Below are positions 41,179-49,173 of a DNA stretch of 62,196 nucleotides, in pieces; the stretch's first letter is position 1, and every line of letters begins with the position of its first letter. Below the pieces are notes generated by a model that was given only the letters and a program-made list of their open reading frames with translations, did no database searches and had not been told where the DNA came from. Position numbers and translations under genes: made by a program. The DNA lies in contig JALHNT010000013.1 of NCBI GenBank assembly GCA_022843385.1, positions 1 through 62,196 of the forward strand, read 5' to 3'. The stretch is from Anaerolineae bacterium. Lineage in GTDB: Bacteria; Chloroflexota; Anaerolineae; Aggregatilineales; Phototrophicaceae.

Positions 41179-42507
41179 TCAGCGGATGCCGGGCGCGTCG
41201 TAACCCTGAGCCGCGTCATCCAGCACCAGCACCCAGTCCGGGCCATCCACCGGTGGGGTGAAGGTCAGGCGTGGCGCACTGGGGAAATCCCCGATGTGGC
41301 TGGCCTGGCCGGTGCGTGGGTTGTACCACCACGCCCGTAGCATCTCGCCGGACAACGACGCGCAGTTGACCTGCACCGTCTGGAACACCGGCAGATAGAG
41401 CAGGGCATAGCGACCGGCAGCATCACGACAGGCACGCTGATGTTCGCCGCGCCCGGTCTGTATTGTTGTGAGGAGGCTCTGATCGGGGATGCGTTCGAGC
41501 ATCGGGCGCGACTCGATCAGCCGCCGCAGGTAGACCATCTGTCCCGCCGCCGGACGATCCAGTGCCTCGCGCCAGGTAAACTGTGGGTAATTGATGGACT
41601 CAACCCGCTCTGAGTATGACTGCCAGATCGAGTGATGCCCATAGGTCACGCCGGCACCCCCGGCGAAGACAGTGCGGTACGTTTGCTTGCGGACTTCATA
41701 ATCGCGGAAATAGCCACTCTCCGGGTCCCAGGTCGGCCAGGGGGCTGCCGGGTGATCTTCGTAATTCGGTTCCGCATCCAGCACCGGCTTGGACGGCGAC
41801 AGCTGATACAGCCGGTTCACCCAGTCCCAACCGGCAGTCTCACGCGCCCAGTGACCCGACTGAATCATGACCAGATCCGACCAGGCTTCAGCATAAATAG
41901 TCGCGCCCGACTCGTAGCCGCCATCGGGATGATAGGTCAGCAACGCTGTTTCGCCCAGCACCGAATGGATGCCAGCCGCCATGCCGCGCCAGATCGGACG
42001 CCAATCCTGATCGCCTTTGGTCGGCGGACGATCCCCGCCCAGGCACCAGATGATGTGGCTGCGCGTTCCCCAACGCTGCGTCAGCCAACGTCCATAGACC
42101 TCGGCATTCTCCGGGTTGAAGATCACCGGACCAATCCCCCAGTTGGGCGTCACCTTGTCGGCCCAGGTGGGCAGCAGCGCCACATACAGACCGTGCTGCT
42201 CGGCTAACGTCAGGTAATCATCCAGGCGTTGGAAGTAAGCCTCGTTCGGACGGGTCGGGTCGTTATCGATCAGCGGGCGCTCGCCGTAGATATTGGGCGT
42301 GTTCAGCCCATCCTGCTCGATCAGGGTCATCACCTGAATCACGTTGAAACCTTTGCGCTGGCGATTGACGCAGTAGTGGATGATCTCCTCGCGGTTCAGC
42401 CGGTGGAAGATCGTCCAGGCGGTATCGCCCAGCCAGAAGAAAGGTTGATCGTCCTCCGTCACCAGGAAATGTCCGTTTGGATGGGCGCGCAGGCGTGGCA
42501 ATGACAT
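41179..42507 (-). CDS. DUF4038 / GH140-like glycoside hydrolase
   Basis: This 442-residue protein starts with 'LRAHPNGHFLVTEDDQPFFW LGDTAW'-type sequence, diagnostic of DUF4038 proteins (GH140, apiosidase-like TIM barrels). Barrel elements include 'FNVIQVMTLIEQDGLN', 'LYVALLPTWADK', 'HIIWCLGGDRPP' and 'KPVLDAEPNYED', where acidic residues at strand ends 4 and 7 would be catalytic. A C-terminal beta domain (DUF5060/Collagen-binding-like) closes the protein. There is no signal peptide, so it is probably cytoplasmic and acts on imported oligosaccharides. The ATG at 42507 has AAGGG upstream. Confidence 0.85.
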   Translation of the reverse strand: MSLPRLRAHPNGHFLVTEDDQPFFWLGDTAWTIFHRLNREEIIHYCVNRQRKGFNVIQVMTLIEQDGLNTPNIYGERPLIDNDPTRPNEAYFQRLDDYLTLAEQHGLYVALLPTWADKVTPNWGIGPVIFNPENAEVYGRWLTQRWGTRSHIIWCLGGDRPPTKGDQDWRPIWRGMAAGIHSVLGETALLTYHPDGGYESGATIYAEAWSDLVMIQSGHWARETAGWDWVNRLYQLSPSKPVLDAEPNYEDHPAAPWPTWDPESGYFRDYEVRKQTYRTVFAGGAGVTYGHHSIWQSYSERVESINYPQFTWREALDRPAAGQMVYLRRLIESRPMLERIPDQSLLTTIQTGRGEHQRACRDAAGRYALLYLPVFQTVQVNCASLSGEMLRAWWYNPRTGQASHIGDFPSAPRLTFTPPVDGPDWVLVLDDAAQGYDAPGIR

Positions 42508-42735
42508 CTTCAAAACCCTTCAGGATACGGTCATGAGACGTAGAAGAGGCTTCATTTTAGCCAACGAAAGTCAAATGGTCGATAAGGGAAGCGGCTGGAG
42601 AAGCTATTCGGAACAAGTGCAGCAGCTGCAGAGCAGGTTCTATACGGTGTTCAGCGTTTCAGACAAACACTGCCTGCAACACTGGGGTTGCGTGCCTATT
42701 GCCGGACATAATAGCAGGAGTACAGTGATGAGGAA

Positions 42736-42761
42736 TCAAAAACCCGCCGGGGGACGGGTTT
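42736..42761 (-). terminator. Intrinsic terminator of the FHA gene
   Basis: On the minus strand AAACCCG and CGGGTTT form a 7-bp stem with an 8-nt loop, ending in a short T-run, 13 bases after the FHA gene stop. Confidence 0.8.
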
Positions 42762-42773
42762 GTAATAGCAGAC

Positions 42774-43271
42774 TTATTCGAAACGGACGCGGATGCTGAG
42801 CGCGCCCAGCACCAGTTCATCGCCATCAAACAGTCGGTGTGGCTTCTCTGGTTCGAGACGCTGGTGACCAATGAAGGTGCCGTTGGCACTGTAGAGGTCG
42901 GTTACATATACCGCGCCGTCGCTCATGTGTAAACGAGCATGGGCGCGCGAAATGCCACGTTCGTGGCCGCCATAGGGCGTCAGGTCAAGATCAGGCTGAA
43001 ACCCGCCAGAACGGAAATCCGAACGACCCAGCAGCAGTACGCCACTCTCACACAAGGTGAAACTCTCTTCCATGCCGCGAATGACGAGCATGATGCGGGT
43101 GGGCTGGTCAACCAGCGAGTCACTGGATTTGTCGGACGTGGTGGCACTGAGCATACGACGCAGACCCTGGGCACGTGGCATGATGTACGTACCAAACTCT
43201 AATTCCGATTTTGTATCACGCTTAAATGGTGTCAGCATGCGGGTCTCGCCTGCTTTTTTGGTTTCCATCAT
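42774..43271 (-). CDS. FHA domain protein
   Basis: This 165-residue cytoplasmic protein has a C-terminal forkhead-associated domain. The phosphothreonine-binding signature is complete: LLGRSD (about residue 95), GISRAHARLHM and DLYSANGTFIG (about 135). The N-terminal 70 residues are unstructured and polar and may carry a target site. FHA domains bind phosphothreonine peptides made by Ser/Thr kinases, none of which is nearby. GGAGG lies before the ATG pair at 43271/43268; an earlier ATG at 43301 is less likely. Confidence 0.9.
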   Translation of the reverse strand: MMETKKAGETRMLTPFKRDTKSELEFGTYIMPRAQGLRRMLSATTSDKSSDSLVDQPTRIMLVIRGMEESFTLCESGVLLLGRSDFRSGGFQPDLDLTPYGGHERGISRAHARLHMSDGAVYVTDLYSANGTFIGHQRLEPEKPHRLFDGDELVLGALSIRVRFE

Positions 43272-43557
43272 CCCCCGGCCTCCCAATTCAACAACTGTCA
43301 TGATGCCAATCCGATTGTGACACGCCTTTCGTAGGGCGCTATAGTGCTTAAGGGCTAGATCACGTCTGTTTGTAGAGTAGCACCGAGTCCTCCATTCGTT
43401 GCCTTAAGATTGAGACCTGAGTGAAAAATTTACCTTTCTCATCTATTGATTGATGGAGATTACCCGCTTTTAACGAGCGTTAATCCCCGGCGCGAAACTC
43501 TGACTCGACTCGCGCGTATAGACGGTTTGTACCGTATAACACAAGGAGACTATTCTC

Positions 43558-43884
43558 ATGGGTCGAATGCTCATCACTACCACCAGCACACTCGATGGTC
43601 GGATGATCAAGGAATACCTCGGTCTGGTCAGCGGCGAAACCATCATGGGGGCGAACATCATCCGCGACTTCATGGCCGGCATCACCGATATTGTCGGCGG
43701 ACGCGCCAGCGCTTATGAGCAGTCGTTGATCGAGGCCAAGCAGATCGCCATGAGTGAGATGATCCAGGAAGCCGAGAATATGGGGGCCAATGCTGTCATC
43801 GGCGTCGATCTGGATTACGAAACTGTCGGCCAGGGGAGTATGCTGATGGTCAGCGTTTCGGGGACAGCCGTCATCTTCGAATAA
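43558..43884 (+). CDS. YbjQ/UPF0145 family protein
   Basis: This 108-residue protein matches the YbjQ family: '[24 protein letters not shown]' at the N-terminus, '[21 protein letters not shown]' in the middle, and the C-terminal '[16 protein letters not shown]' followed by a hydrophobic strand. Members form pentamers and were proposed to bind heavy metals; the function is not established. AAGGAGA is a strong ribosome-binding site. It sits 82 bases before dnaN in the same direction. Confidence 0.93.
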   Translation: MGRMLITTTSTLDGRMIKEYLGLVSGETIMGANIIRDFMAGITDIVGGRASAYEQSLIEAKQIAMSEMIQEAENMGANAVIGVDLDYETVGQGSMLMVSVSGTAVIFE

Positions 43885-43965
43885 TTCGCAGTCGCCTATC
43901 CAATACCGAACACCTGTAGTATACTTGCGAAATATTTGGGATATGCAGCACAGGAGCAACTGGAC

Positions 43966-45099
43966 GTGAAAGCCAGTGTACTACAGGATAAACTCGCCAA
44001 AGGACTGAGTATCGTCGCTCGCGCCGTTGAAAACCGCCCGACCCTGCCGGTGCTGGGTAACGTGCTGATGGCAACCGATGACGCCCGGCTGAAGCTGGCC
44101 GCCACCAACCTGGAAATGAGCATCACCACCTGGATCGGCGCGAAAGTCGAACGGGAAGGGTCGATCACACTGCCAGCGAAGACGCTGGCCGATCTGGTCA
44201 ACAACCTGTCGCCGGAACGGGTTGACCTGACACTCGACAGCGCTACTCAGACGGTGAACGTGCGCTGCGGCGCAACCGTCTCCAACATTAAGGGCATCGA
44301 CTCGGCAGAGTTCCCCGTCATCCCACAAGGCACGGAAGCCGACATCAGCCTGACCGGCAAGACCTTCAAAGAGATGATTAACCAGACGGTGTTTGCCGCG
44401 GCCAAAGAAGATAACCGGCCGATCCTGACCGGCGTGTTGATGCAGCTCGATGGCAATGTCATGACACTGGCTGCGGCCGATGGCTACCGGCTGGCGGTGC
44501 GGACGGCGGAGATCGAGCAGCATTTCGCCAAGCGGGTTGATCTGGTCATCCCGGCGCGCGCCCTGAGCGAAGTGGGACGCATCATCACCGATGAAGATGA
44601 TGTCGTCACCATCACGCTGCCCAAAGACCGCGATATTGTCCTGTTCCATATGAAGCACACCGACATTGCCACCCAACTGCTGGAAGGAAAGTTCCCGGAT
44701 TTTGCGGCCATCATCCCACGCAATTACGTCACCTCCTCAGTCATGTACACCAGCGATCTGCTGGCGGCCTGCAAGCGCGCCGAAATCTTCGCCCGCGACT
44801 CGGCTTATAGCGCCAAGCTGCTGGTCAAGCCAGCGGCTGGCCCCGGCGAACCGGGCGCAGTGACGATCATGGGCATCAGCGCCGAACGTGGCGAGAGCGA
44901 AGGCGTGCTCGATGCCTCGGTCGAAGGCGAGTCGCTGCACATCTCATTCAACATCCGTTATCTGATCGAAGTGCTGAATGTCATCCCAGACGAACGGGTG
45001 ATCTTCGAGAGCAACGGCGCGGCCAACCCCGGCGTCATCCGCCCGGAGAACCGCGATGATTTTGTCAGCGTGATTATGCCGATGCAGATCACGCGCTGA
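43966..45099 (+). CDS. dnaN: DNA polymerase III subunit beta (sliding clamp)
   Basis: This 377-residue clamp has the N-terminal 'VKASVLQDKLAKGLSIVARAVENRPTLPVLGNVLM' in part (KGLSIVARAV, RPTLPVLGNV), the domain-two 'NQTVFAAAKEDNRPILTGVLM' and 'LAAADGYRLAVRT', and the C-terminal hydrophobic-pocket end 'RPENRDDFVSVIMPMQITR'. It forms a dimeric ring tethering polymerase to DNA. GTG 43966 is chosen because AGGAGC lies upstream; an ATG at 43936 is in frame but gives an extension lacking in the family. dnaA, recF and gyrB are not adjacent, so this is not a standard origin-type cluster. Confidence 0.95.
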   Translation: MKASVLQDKLAKGLSIVARAVENRPTLPVLGNVLMATDDARLKLAATNLEMSITTWIGAKVEREGSITLPAKTLADLVNNLSPERVDLTLDSATQTVNVRCGATVSNIKGIDSAEFPVIPQGTEADISLTGKTFKEMINQTVFAAAKEDNRPILTGVLMQLDGNVMTLAAADGYRLAVRTAEIEQHFAKRVDLVIPARALSEVGRIITDEDDVVTITLPKDRDIVLFHMKHTDIATQLLEGKFPDFAAIIPRNYVTSSVMYTSDLLAACKRAEIFARDSAYSAKLLVKPAAGPGEPGAVTIMGISAERGESEGVLDASVEGESLHISFNIRYLIEVLNVIPDERVIFESNGAANPGVIRPENRDDFVSVIMPMQITR

Positions 45100-45147
45100 T
45101 GCACAGTGTTTCGATCCACCTGCTTTCTGAGATAGCTGAATCCCCCT

Positions 45148-45174
45148 GTAGGGGTGCAATGTATTGCGCCCCTT
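45148..45174. repeat. Palindromic repeat after dnaN
   Basis: GGGGTGCAAT and ATTGCGCCCC pair as a 10-bp stem (one T-G wobble) with a 2-nt loop, preceded by 'CCTGTA'. This 'GTAGGGGxGCAATxxATTGCxCCCC' form is a common bacterial intergenic palindrome and may also stop dnaN transcription. Confidence 0.7.
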
Positions 45175-45220
45175 CACTCCCGGTTGACGGTAGCGCAGCT
45201 CTCCCCGGCTATCTCGCCTG

Positions 45221-46306
45221 ATGGCAGCGCTTCCCCGCCTGCTGATCTTCAATCTGGTGACGGATGCTGACGATCCGATCCTCGGCTTTACGACGGACTG
45301 GATCAACGCGCTGGCGGCGCGCTGCGGCTGGGTCGATGTCATCACCATGCGCACCGGACGGGTGCAGGTGGCCGATAATGTCCGAGTGTATTCGGTGGGC
45401 AAAGAACGGGGCTATAGCGAACCACGGCGCGCCTGGGAATTCTATCGTTTGCTCCTCAGCTTGCTGCGCCAGCATCACTACACCGCCTGCTTCGCCCATA
45501 TGCAGCAGCTCTTCGCGGTGATGAGCTGGCCGCTGCTCAAGCTCTGGGGAGTGCCGATCACGCTGTGGTATGCCCACAAAGCCACCGGCCCGCTGCTCGT
45601 CATCGCTGAGAAGCTGGTCGATCATATCGTCACCGCCTCGCCCGAAAGTTTCCGCCTGCCCAGCCGCAAGATGAAGGTCATCGGACACGGTGTGGATTCG
45701 CAGCGCTTCCAACGGTCTGAAGACTCACCGGCTGACCCCTGGACGCTCCTGAGCGTGTCGCGCATCGCGCCGGTCAAGCGGCTGGATGTGCTGATTGACG
45801 GGCTGCATCTGCTGCATCAGCGCGGGCTGACGCGGACCCGGCTGCGGATCGTCGGCAGTGTCGATGGTGCCGATCAACCCTATGCACAACAATTACAGGC
45901 GCAAGCGCTCCGGCTGGGGCTGATGGACGCGGTGACGTTCGCCGGGGCGGTGCAGCATCACCAGGTGGCAGGCGAATATCAGCAGGCGGCTATTATGGTC
46001 AACCTGAGCGCGACTGGTGCAGTGGATAAAGCCGTGCTGGAAGCGATGGCTTGTGAAACCCCGGTCATCACCGCCAACGAAGCCTTTCAGACTCTACTGG
46101 CGCGGTGGGGCGATCAACTGCTGCTGGACGCGCCAACCGCCGAAGCGCTGGCCGACCGGACGGCGGCGCTGCTGGAGCAATCCCCCGAACAACGACAGCA
46201 GCTTGGGGCGGAACTGCGTCAGGCCGTCTTGCACCAGCACAGCCTCAACCGCCTGGCCGACACCCTCATCCGGCTGTGGCGAACGCGCGACCACCTGACT
46301 TTGTAG
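45221..46306 (+). CDS. Glycosyltransferase family 4 protein
   Basis: This 361-residue GT4 enzyme has the N-terminal half 'PRLLIFNLVTDADDPILGFT', a helical middle with 'LWGVPITLWYAHKATGPLLV', and the C-terminal nucleotide-sugar half with 'TLLSVSRIAPVKRLDVLID', 'VTFAGAVQHHQVAGEYQQA' and 'AVLEAMACETPVITANEAF' (the E-x7-E region). It is probably involved in surface glycan assembly. No strong ribosome-binding site precedes ATG 45221. It lies 41 bases before the alpha/beta hydrolase-like gene in the same direction. Confidence 0.88.
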   Translation: MAALPRLLIFNLVTDADDPILGFTTDWINALAARCGWVDVITMRTGRVQVADNVRVYSVGKERGYSEPRRAWEFYRLLLSLLRQHHYTACFAHMQQLFAVMSWPLLKLWGVPITLWYAHKATGPLLVIAEKLVDHIVTASPESFRLPSRKMKVIGHGVDSQRFQRSEDSPADPWTLLSVSRIAPVKRLDVLIDGLHLLHQRGLTRTRLRIVGSVDGADQPYAQQLQAQALRLGLMDAVTFAGAVQHHQVAGEYQQAAIMVNLSATGAVDKAVLEAMACETPVITANEAFQTLLARWGDQLLLDAPTAEALADRTAALLEQSPEQRQQLGAELRQAVLHQHSLNRLADTLIRLWRTRDHLTL

Positions 46307-46346
46307 AAGCGCTGGCGCTGGGTACAATCTGGCTGGAGGTGCGAGC

Positions 46347-46964
46347 ATGAAGAGCGAAACCATCACCATCCAGTCCCGTTTTGGGGTTGTCGTCCACAAC
46401 ACACTCCTCTCGAACGACTCGACAAAGCTGCTGATTCTGCTGCCGGGGCGCGGTTACACCGTCGATTATCCGCTGTTCTACTATCTGCGACGGACGGCGC
46501 TGCATCAGGGATACGATGTGCTGAGTGTGCAGTATGGCTTCCAGATCGCTAACATGGAGATGGATGCCGCCAAGACGCCGCTGCTGGTGCCGGATGTGCT
46601 GGATACGATTCAGCCGGTGCTGGGACGGGGTTATGAGCAGGTGTGCATTGCGGGCAAGTCGCTGGGGACACCCATCGCGGCTGAAGTGGCGCGCAGTCTG
46701 CTGCCACGCGATGTCGCCCTGCTGATGCTGACCCCGATTGGCGGTGCGCTGCAAGGATTGGGCCAATTACCAGCTCTGGCCGTCATCGGGACGGCGGACG
46801 CGCTCTACAGTTCGGAAGAAGTGGCGGCTTACACCGGTCATCCGTCGATCCGCTGGCATGTATTCGACGGTCTCAATCACTCGCTCGAAGTGCCGGATGA
46901 CTGGCAGGCGTCGCTCCGGGTCTTGCCGGAGATCATCGGCGTGTGTGCGGCATTCCTGCGTTGA
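46347..46964 (+). CDS. Alpha/beta hydrolase-like protein
   Basis: This 205-residue protein has an alpha/beta-hydrolase pattern: strand 'KLLILLPGRGYTVDYPL' with an oxyanion-hole-like PGRG, a nucleophile elbow 'CIAGKSLGTPIAAEVARS' (Ser in GKSLG), strand 'LLMLTPIGG', and a C-terminal His in 'VFDGLNHSLEVPDDW'. The acid is probably the Asp in 'VIGTADALY'. The small size suggests a lid-less esterase or a non-enzymatic member. GGAGG at proper spacing supports the ATG. Confidence 0.82.
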   Translation: MKSETITIQSRFGVVVHNTLLSNDSTKLLILLPGRGYTVDYPLFYYLRRTALHQGYDVLSVQYGFQIANMEMDAAKTPLLVPDVLDTIQPVLGRGYEQVCIAGKSLGTPIAAEVARSLLPRDVALLMLTPIGGALQGLGQLPALAVIGTADALYSSEEVAAYTGHPSIRWHVFDGLNHSLEVPDDWQASLRVLPEIIGVCAAFLR

Positions 46965-47223
46965 AAGGGCTGCGGACGTAGTACAAGGTCAAGGCCTTAC
47001 CCAGTTGAGTACGCGTTTAGCCTGATAAACAGGCAAGAACAGGCAAAAGTTAGTCTTTCCTTACCTTTCAAACACATGAGCCCGAAGTGAATGATCCACA
47101 CCGCCCTATGCCAATGCGCTTGCCGCAGTGGAAGCAGGCATTCACAACAGGCTATAACGGCTGTGAACAGACCGACTTTGTAACGAAAAACTAGCAACTG
47201 CACGAATTCACAGGAGATTGCAC

Positions 47224-48150
47224 GTGACGCACATTGGCTTGATGATCGAAGGTCAGGATGGATTGAACTGGGGGCGCTGGGCCAGGCTGTTGCAAGCGGC
47301 AGAAGATTTTGGCTATCAATGCCTGTTCCGTTCCGACCATTTCACCAACAACAGCGCGCCGGACAAGGACTCGCTGGAGTTATGGGTGTCGCTGACTTAT
47401 GCCGCCATGACCACCCGGCGCATCGAGTTCGGCTCTTTGGTCGCGCCGGTCACCTTTCGTCAGCCCGCTATGACGACGCGGATGGCGGCGCAGGTCGATG
47501 AACTCAGCGGCGGACGGCTGGTGCTGGGGTTAGGCGCGGGCTGGAACGAACGGGAACACGAGAAGTTCGGCGTCCCCTTCTATGATTTCAAAACCCGCTT
47601 CCAGATGTTCACTGAAGCGCTGGAGATCACCACCCAACTGCTGCAAAGCGACCAGCCAGTGACCTTTCAGGGGCAGCACTTCAGCCTGAAGGAAGCCCAA
47701 CTTCTGCCCCGTCCAACCCGACGGCTACCCATCCTGATCGGCGGTAATGGCCCGACGCAAACCCTGCCGCTGGTGGCGCGCTATGCTGACGAATGGAACG
47801 CGGTTTTTATCCCCCTGCCCATCTATCGTGAACGGACAGCCCAGTTGAATGAACTGCTCGATCAACAGGGACGCCAGCCCAGTTCAGTCAAACGCTCGTT
47901 GATGACGCAGGTGATTTATGCTGCCGATGACGCTGCGCTTCAGGCGAAGCTGGCGGCGCGGGGCAGTCAGGCTCAGGAACTGATCGAGCGCGGCCTGATC
48001 GTCGGCACCGCTGCGGCAGTGGTCGATCAGCTTGGGCAGTTCGCCGCTGCCGGGGTCGAGCGTTTCATGCTGCAATGGCTGGATCAGGATGACATCGTTG
48101 GCATCGAACACATGGCGGCGGCGGTGCTGCCCCATTTTCATCACACATAG
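47224..48150 (+). CDS. LLM class F420-dependent oxidoreductase, copy 1
   Basis: This 308-residue luciferase-like (LLM) TIM-barrel oxidoreductase has 'THIGLMIEGQDGLNWGRW', 'YQCLFRSDHF', 'TTRIEFGSLVAP'-type strands (TRRIEFGSLVAPVTFR), 'GGRLVLGLGAGWNEREHE' and 'LPILIGGNGPTQTLPLVARYADEWN'. These are typical of F420-dependent members, which transfer hydride to or from coenzyme F420; FMN is possible. GTG 47224 has AGGAG seven bases upstream. The next gene, 10 bases on, is its paralogue. Confidence 0.9.
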   Translation: MTHIGLMIEGQDGLNWGRWARLLQAAEDFGYQCLFRSDHFTNNSAPDKDSLELWVSLTYAAMTTRRIEFGSLVAPVTFRQPAMTTRMAAQVDELSGGRLVLGLGAGWNEREHEKFGVPFYDFKTRFQMFTEALEITTQLLQSDQPVTFQGQHFSLKEAQLLPRPTRRLPILIGGNGPTQTLPLVARYADEWNAVFIPLPIYRERTAQLNELLDQQGRQPSSVKRSLMTQVIYAADDAALQAKLAARGSQAQELIERGLIVGTAAAVVDQLGQFAAAGVERFMLQWLDQDDIVGIEHMAAAVLPHFHHT

Positions 48151-48160
48151 GGGGCAAATC

Positions 48161-49081
48161 GTGGCACAGATTGGCTTGATGATTGAAGGACAGTGGGGAT
48201 TGACCTGGAGCCGCTGGCAAAAACTGCTCCAGGCGGCTGAGGAGTTGGGCTTTCAATGTGTGTTTCGTTCCGATCATTACACCATTGGCCCGCCAGATGA
48301 CGACTCGCTGGAGACGTTCGTTTCGCTGACCTATGCCGCCAGTCACACCCGGCGCATCGAGTTCGGCACACTGGTCGCCCCCACAACCTTTCGTCCCCCC
48401 GTTCTCACGGCGCGCATGGCGGCGCAGATCGATGATCTCAGCGGCGGACGGATGGTGCTGGGGTTAGGCACCGGCTGGCACGAACGCGAACACCAGCAGT
48501 TCGGCATCCCGTTTCACGACTTCAGCACCCGTTTCGCCATGCTGGAGGAAGCGCTGGAACTAACCTCCCGGTTGTACCACAGCCCGGACCCAGTGACCTA
48601 TGAAGGACGCCATTATCAACTGCACCAGGCCGTGCTGATGCCCCGTCCGCAGCGCCGCCCGCCGCTCCTGATTGGGGGCAATGGCATGAAGAAGACGCTG
48701 CCGCTGGCAGCACGCTTCGCCGATGAATGGAACGCGGTCGGCATCAGCGCGGCTGAGGTGCGTGTGCGCAATCAACGGCTGGATGAGCTGCTGGGTGAGG
48801 TTGGACGACCGCCGGAAGCGGTCAAACGTTCGCTGATGAACAAGGTCATTTACGGGCGAGACGAGGCCGAAGTTGAACGAAAGCAAGCTCACTTCCTGGC
48901 AACGTCCCGCGACAAGTTCGAGAACCCGATTTTCATCGGCACCGGGGCGGCGCTGGTTGATCAGTTGGGTGCTTATGTCGATGCCGGCATTCAGCGCTTC
49001 ATGCTGCGCTGGGATGAGTTCGATGATCGGGATGGGTTGGCGCAGATGGCACAGGCCGTGCTGCCGCATTTTCATCGCTGA
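48161..49081 (+). CDS. LLM class F420-dependent oxidoreductase, copy 2
   Basis: This 306-residue protein is clearly paralogous to its neighbour throughout, with 'AQIGLMIEGQWGLTWSRWQK', 'FRSDHYTIGPP', 'GGRMVLGLGTGWHEREHQ' and 'PPLLIGGNGMKKTLPLAARFADEWN'. GTG 48161 follows GGGGG. The pair evidently arose by tandem duplication and may form a heteromer or act on two related substrates. The two ends show matching 'VLPHFH' C-termini. Confidence 0.9.
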   Translation: MAQIGLMIEGQWGLTWSRWQKLLQAAEELGFQCVFRSDHYTIGPPDDDSLETFVSLTYAASHTRRIEFGTLVAPTTFRPPVLTARMAAQIDDLSGGRMVLGLGTGWHEREHQQFGIPFHDFSTRFAMLEEALELTSRLYHSPDPVTYEGRHYQLHQAVLMPRPQRRPPLLIGGNGMKKTLPLAARFADEWNAVGISAAEVRVRNQRLDELLGEVGRPPEAVKRSLMNKVIYGRDEAEVERKQAHFLATSRDKFENPIFIGTGAALVDQLGAYVDAGIQRFMLRWDEFDDRDGLAQMAQAVLPHFHR

Positions 49082-49173
49082 ATGACCCTGATTTCGGGTA
49101 TACTCTACTGGTGCTGTTCACATCGCCATCATTCGCGCTCGGCGCGTTCGTGACTAATAGAGGAGCTGTTTTC

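Noticed and set aside
40002..41261. 419-codon plus-strand frame
   Set aside because: Antisense to the flavoprotein, whose motifs are intact; the frame extends into the glycosidase gene without domain content.
43936..45099. Replication origin near dnaN
   Set aside because: No dnaA, recF or gyrB neighbours and no cluster of DnaA boxes noticed; dnaN appears relocated.
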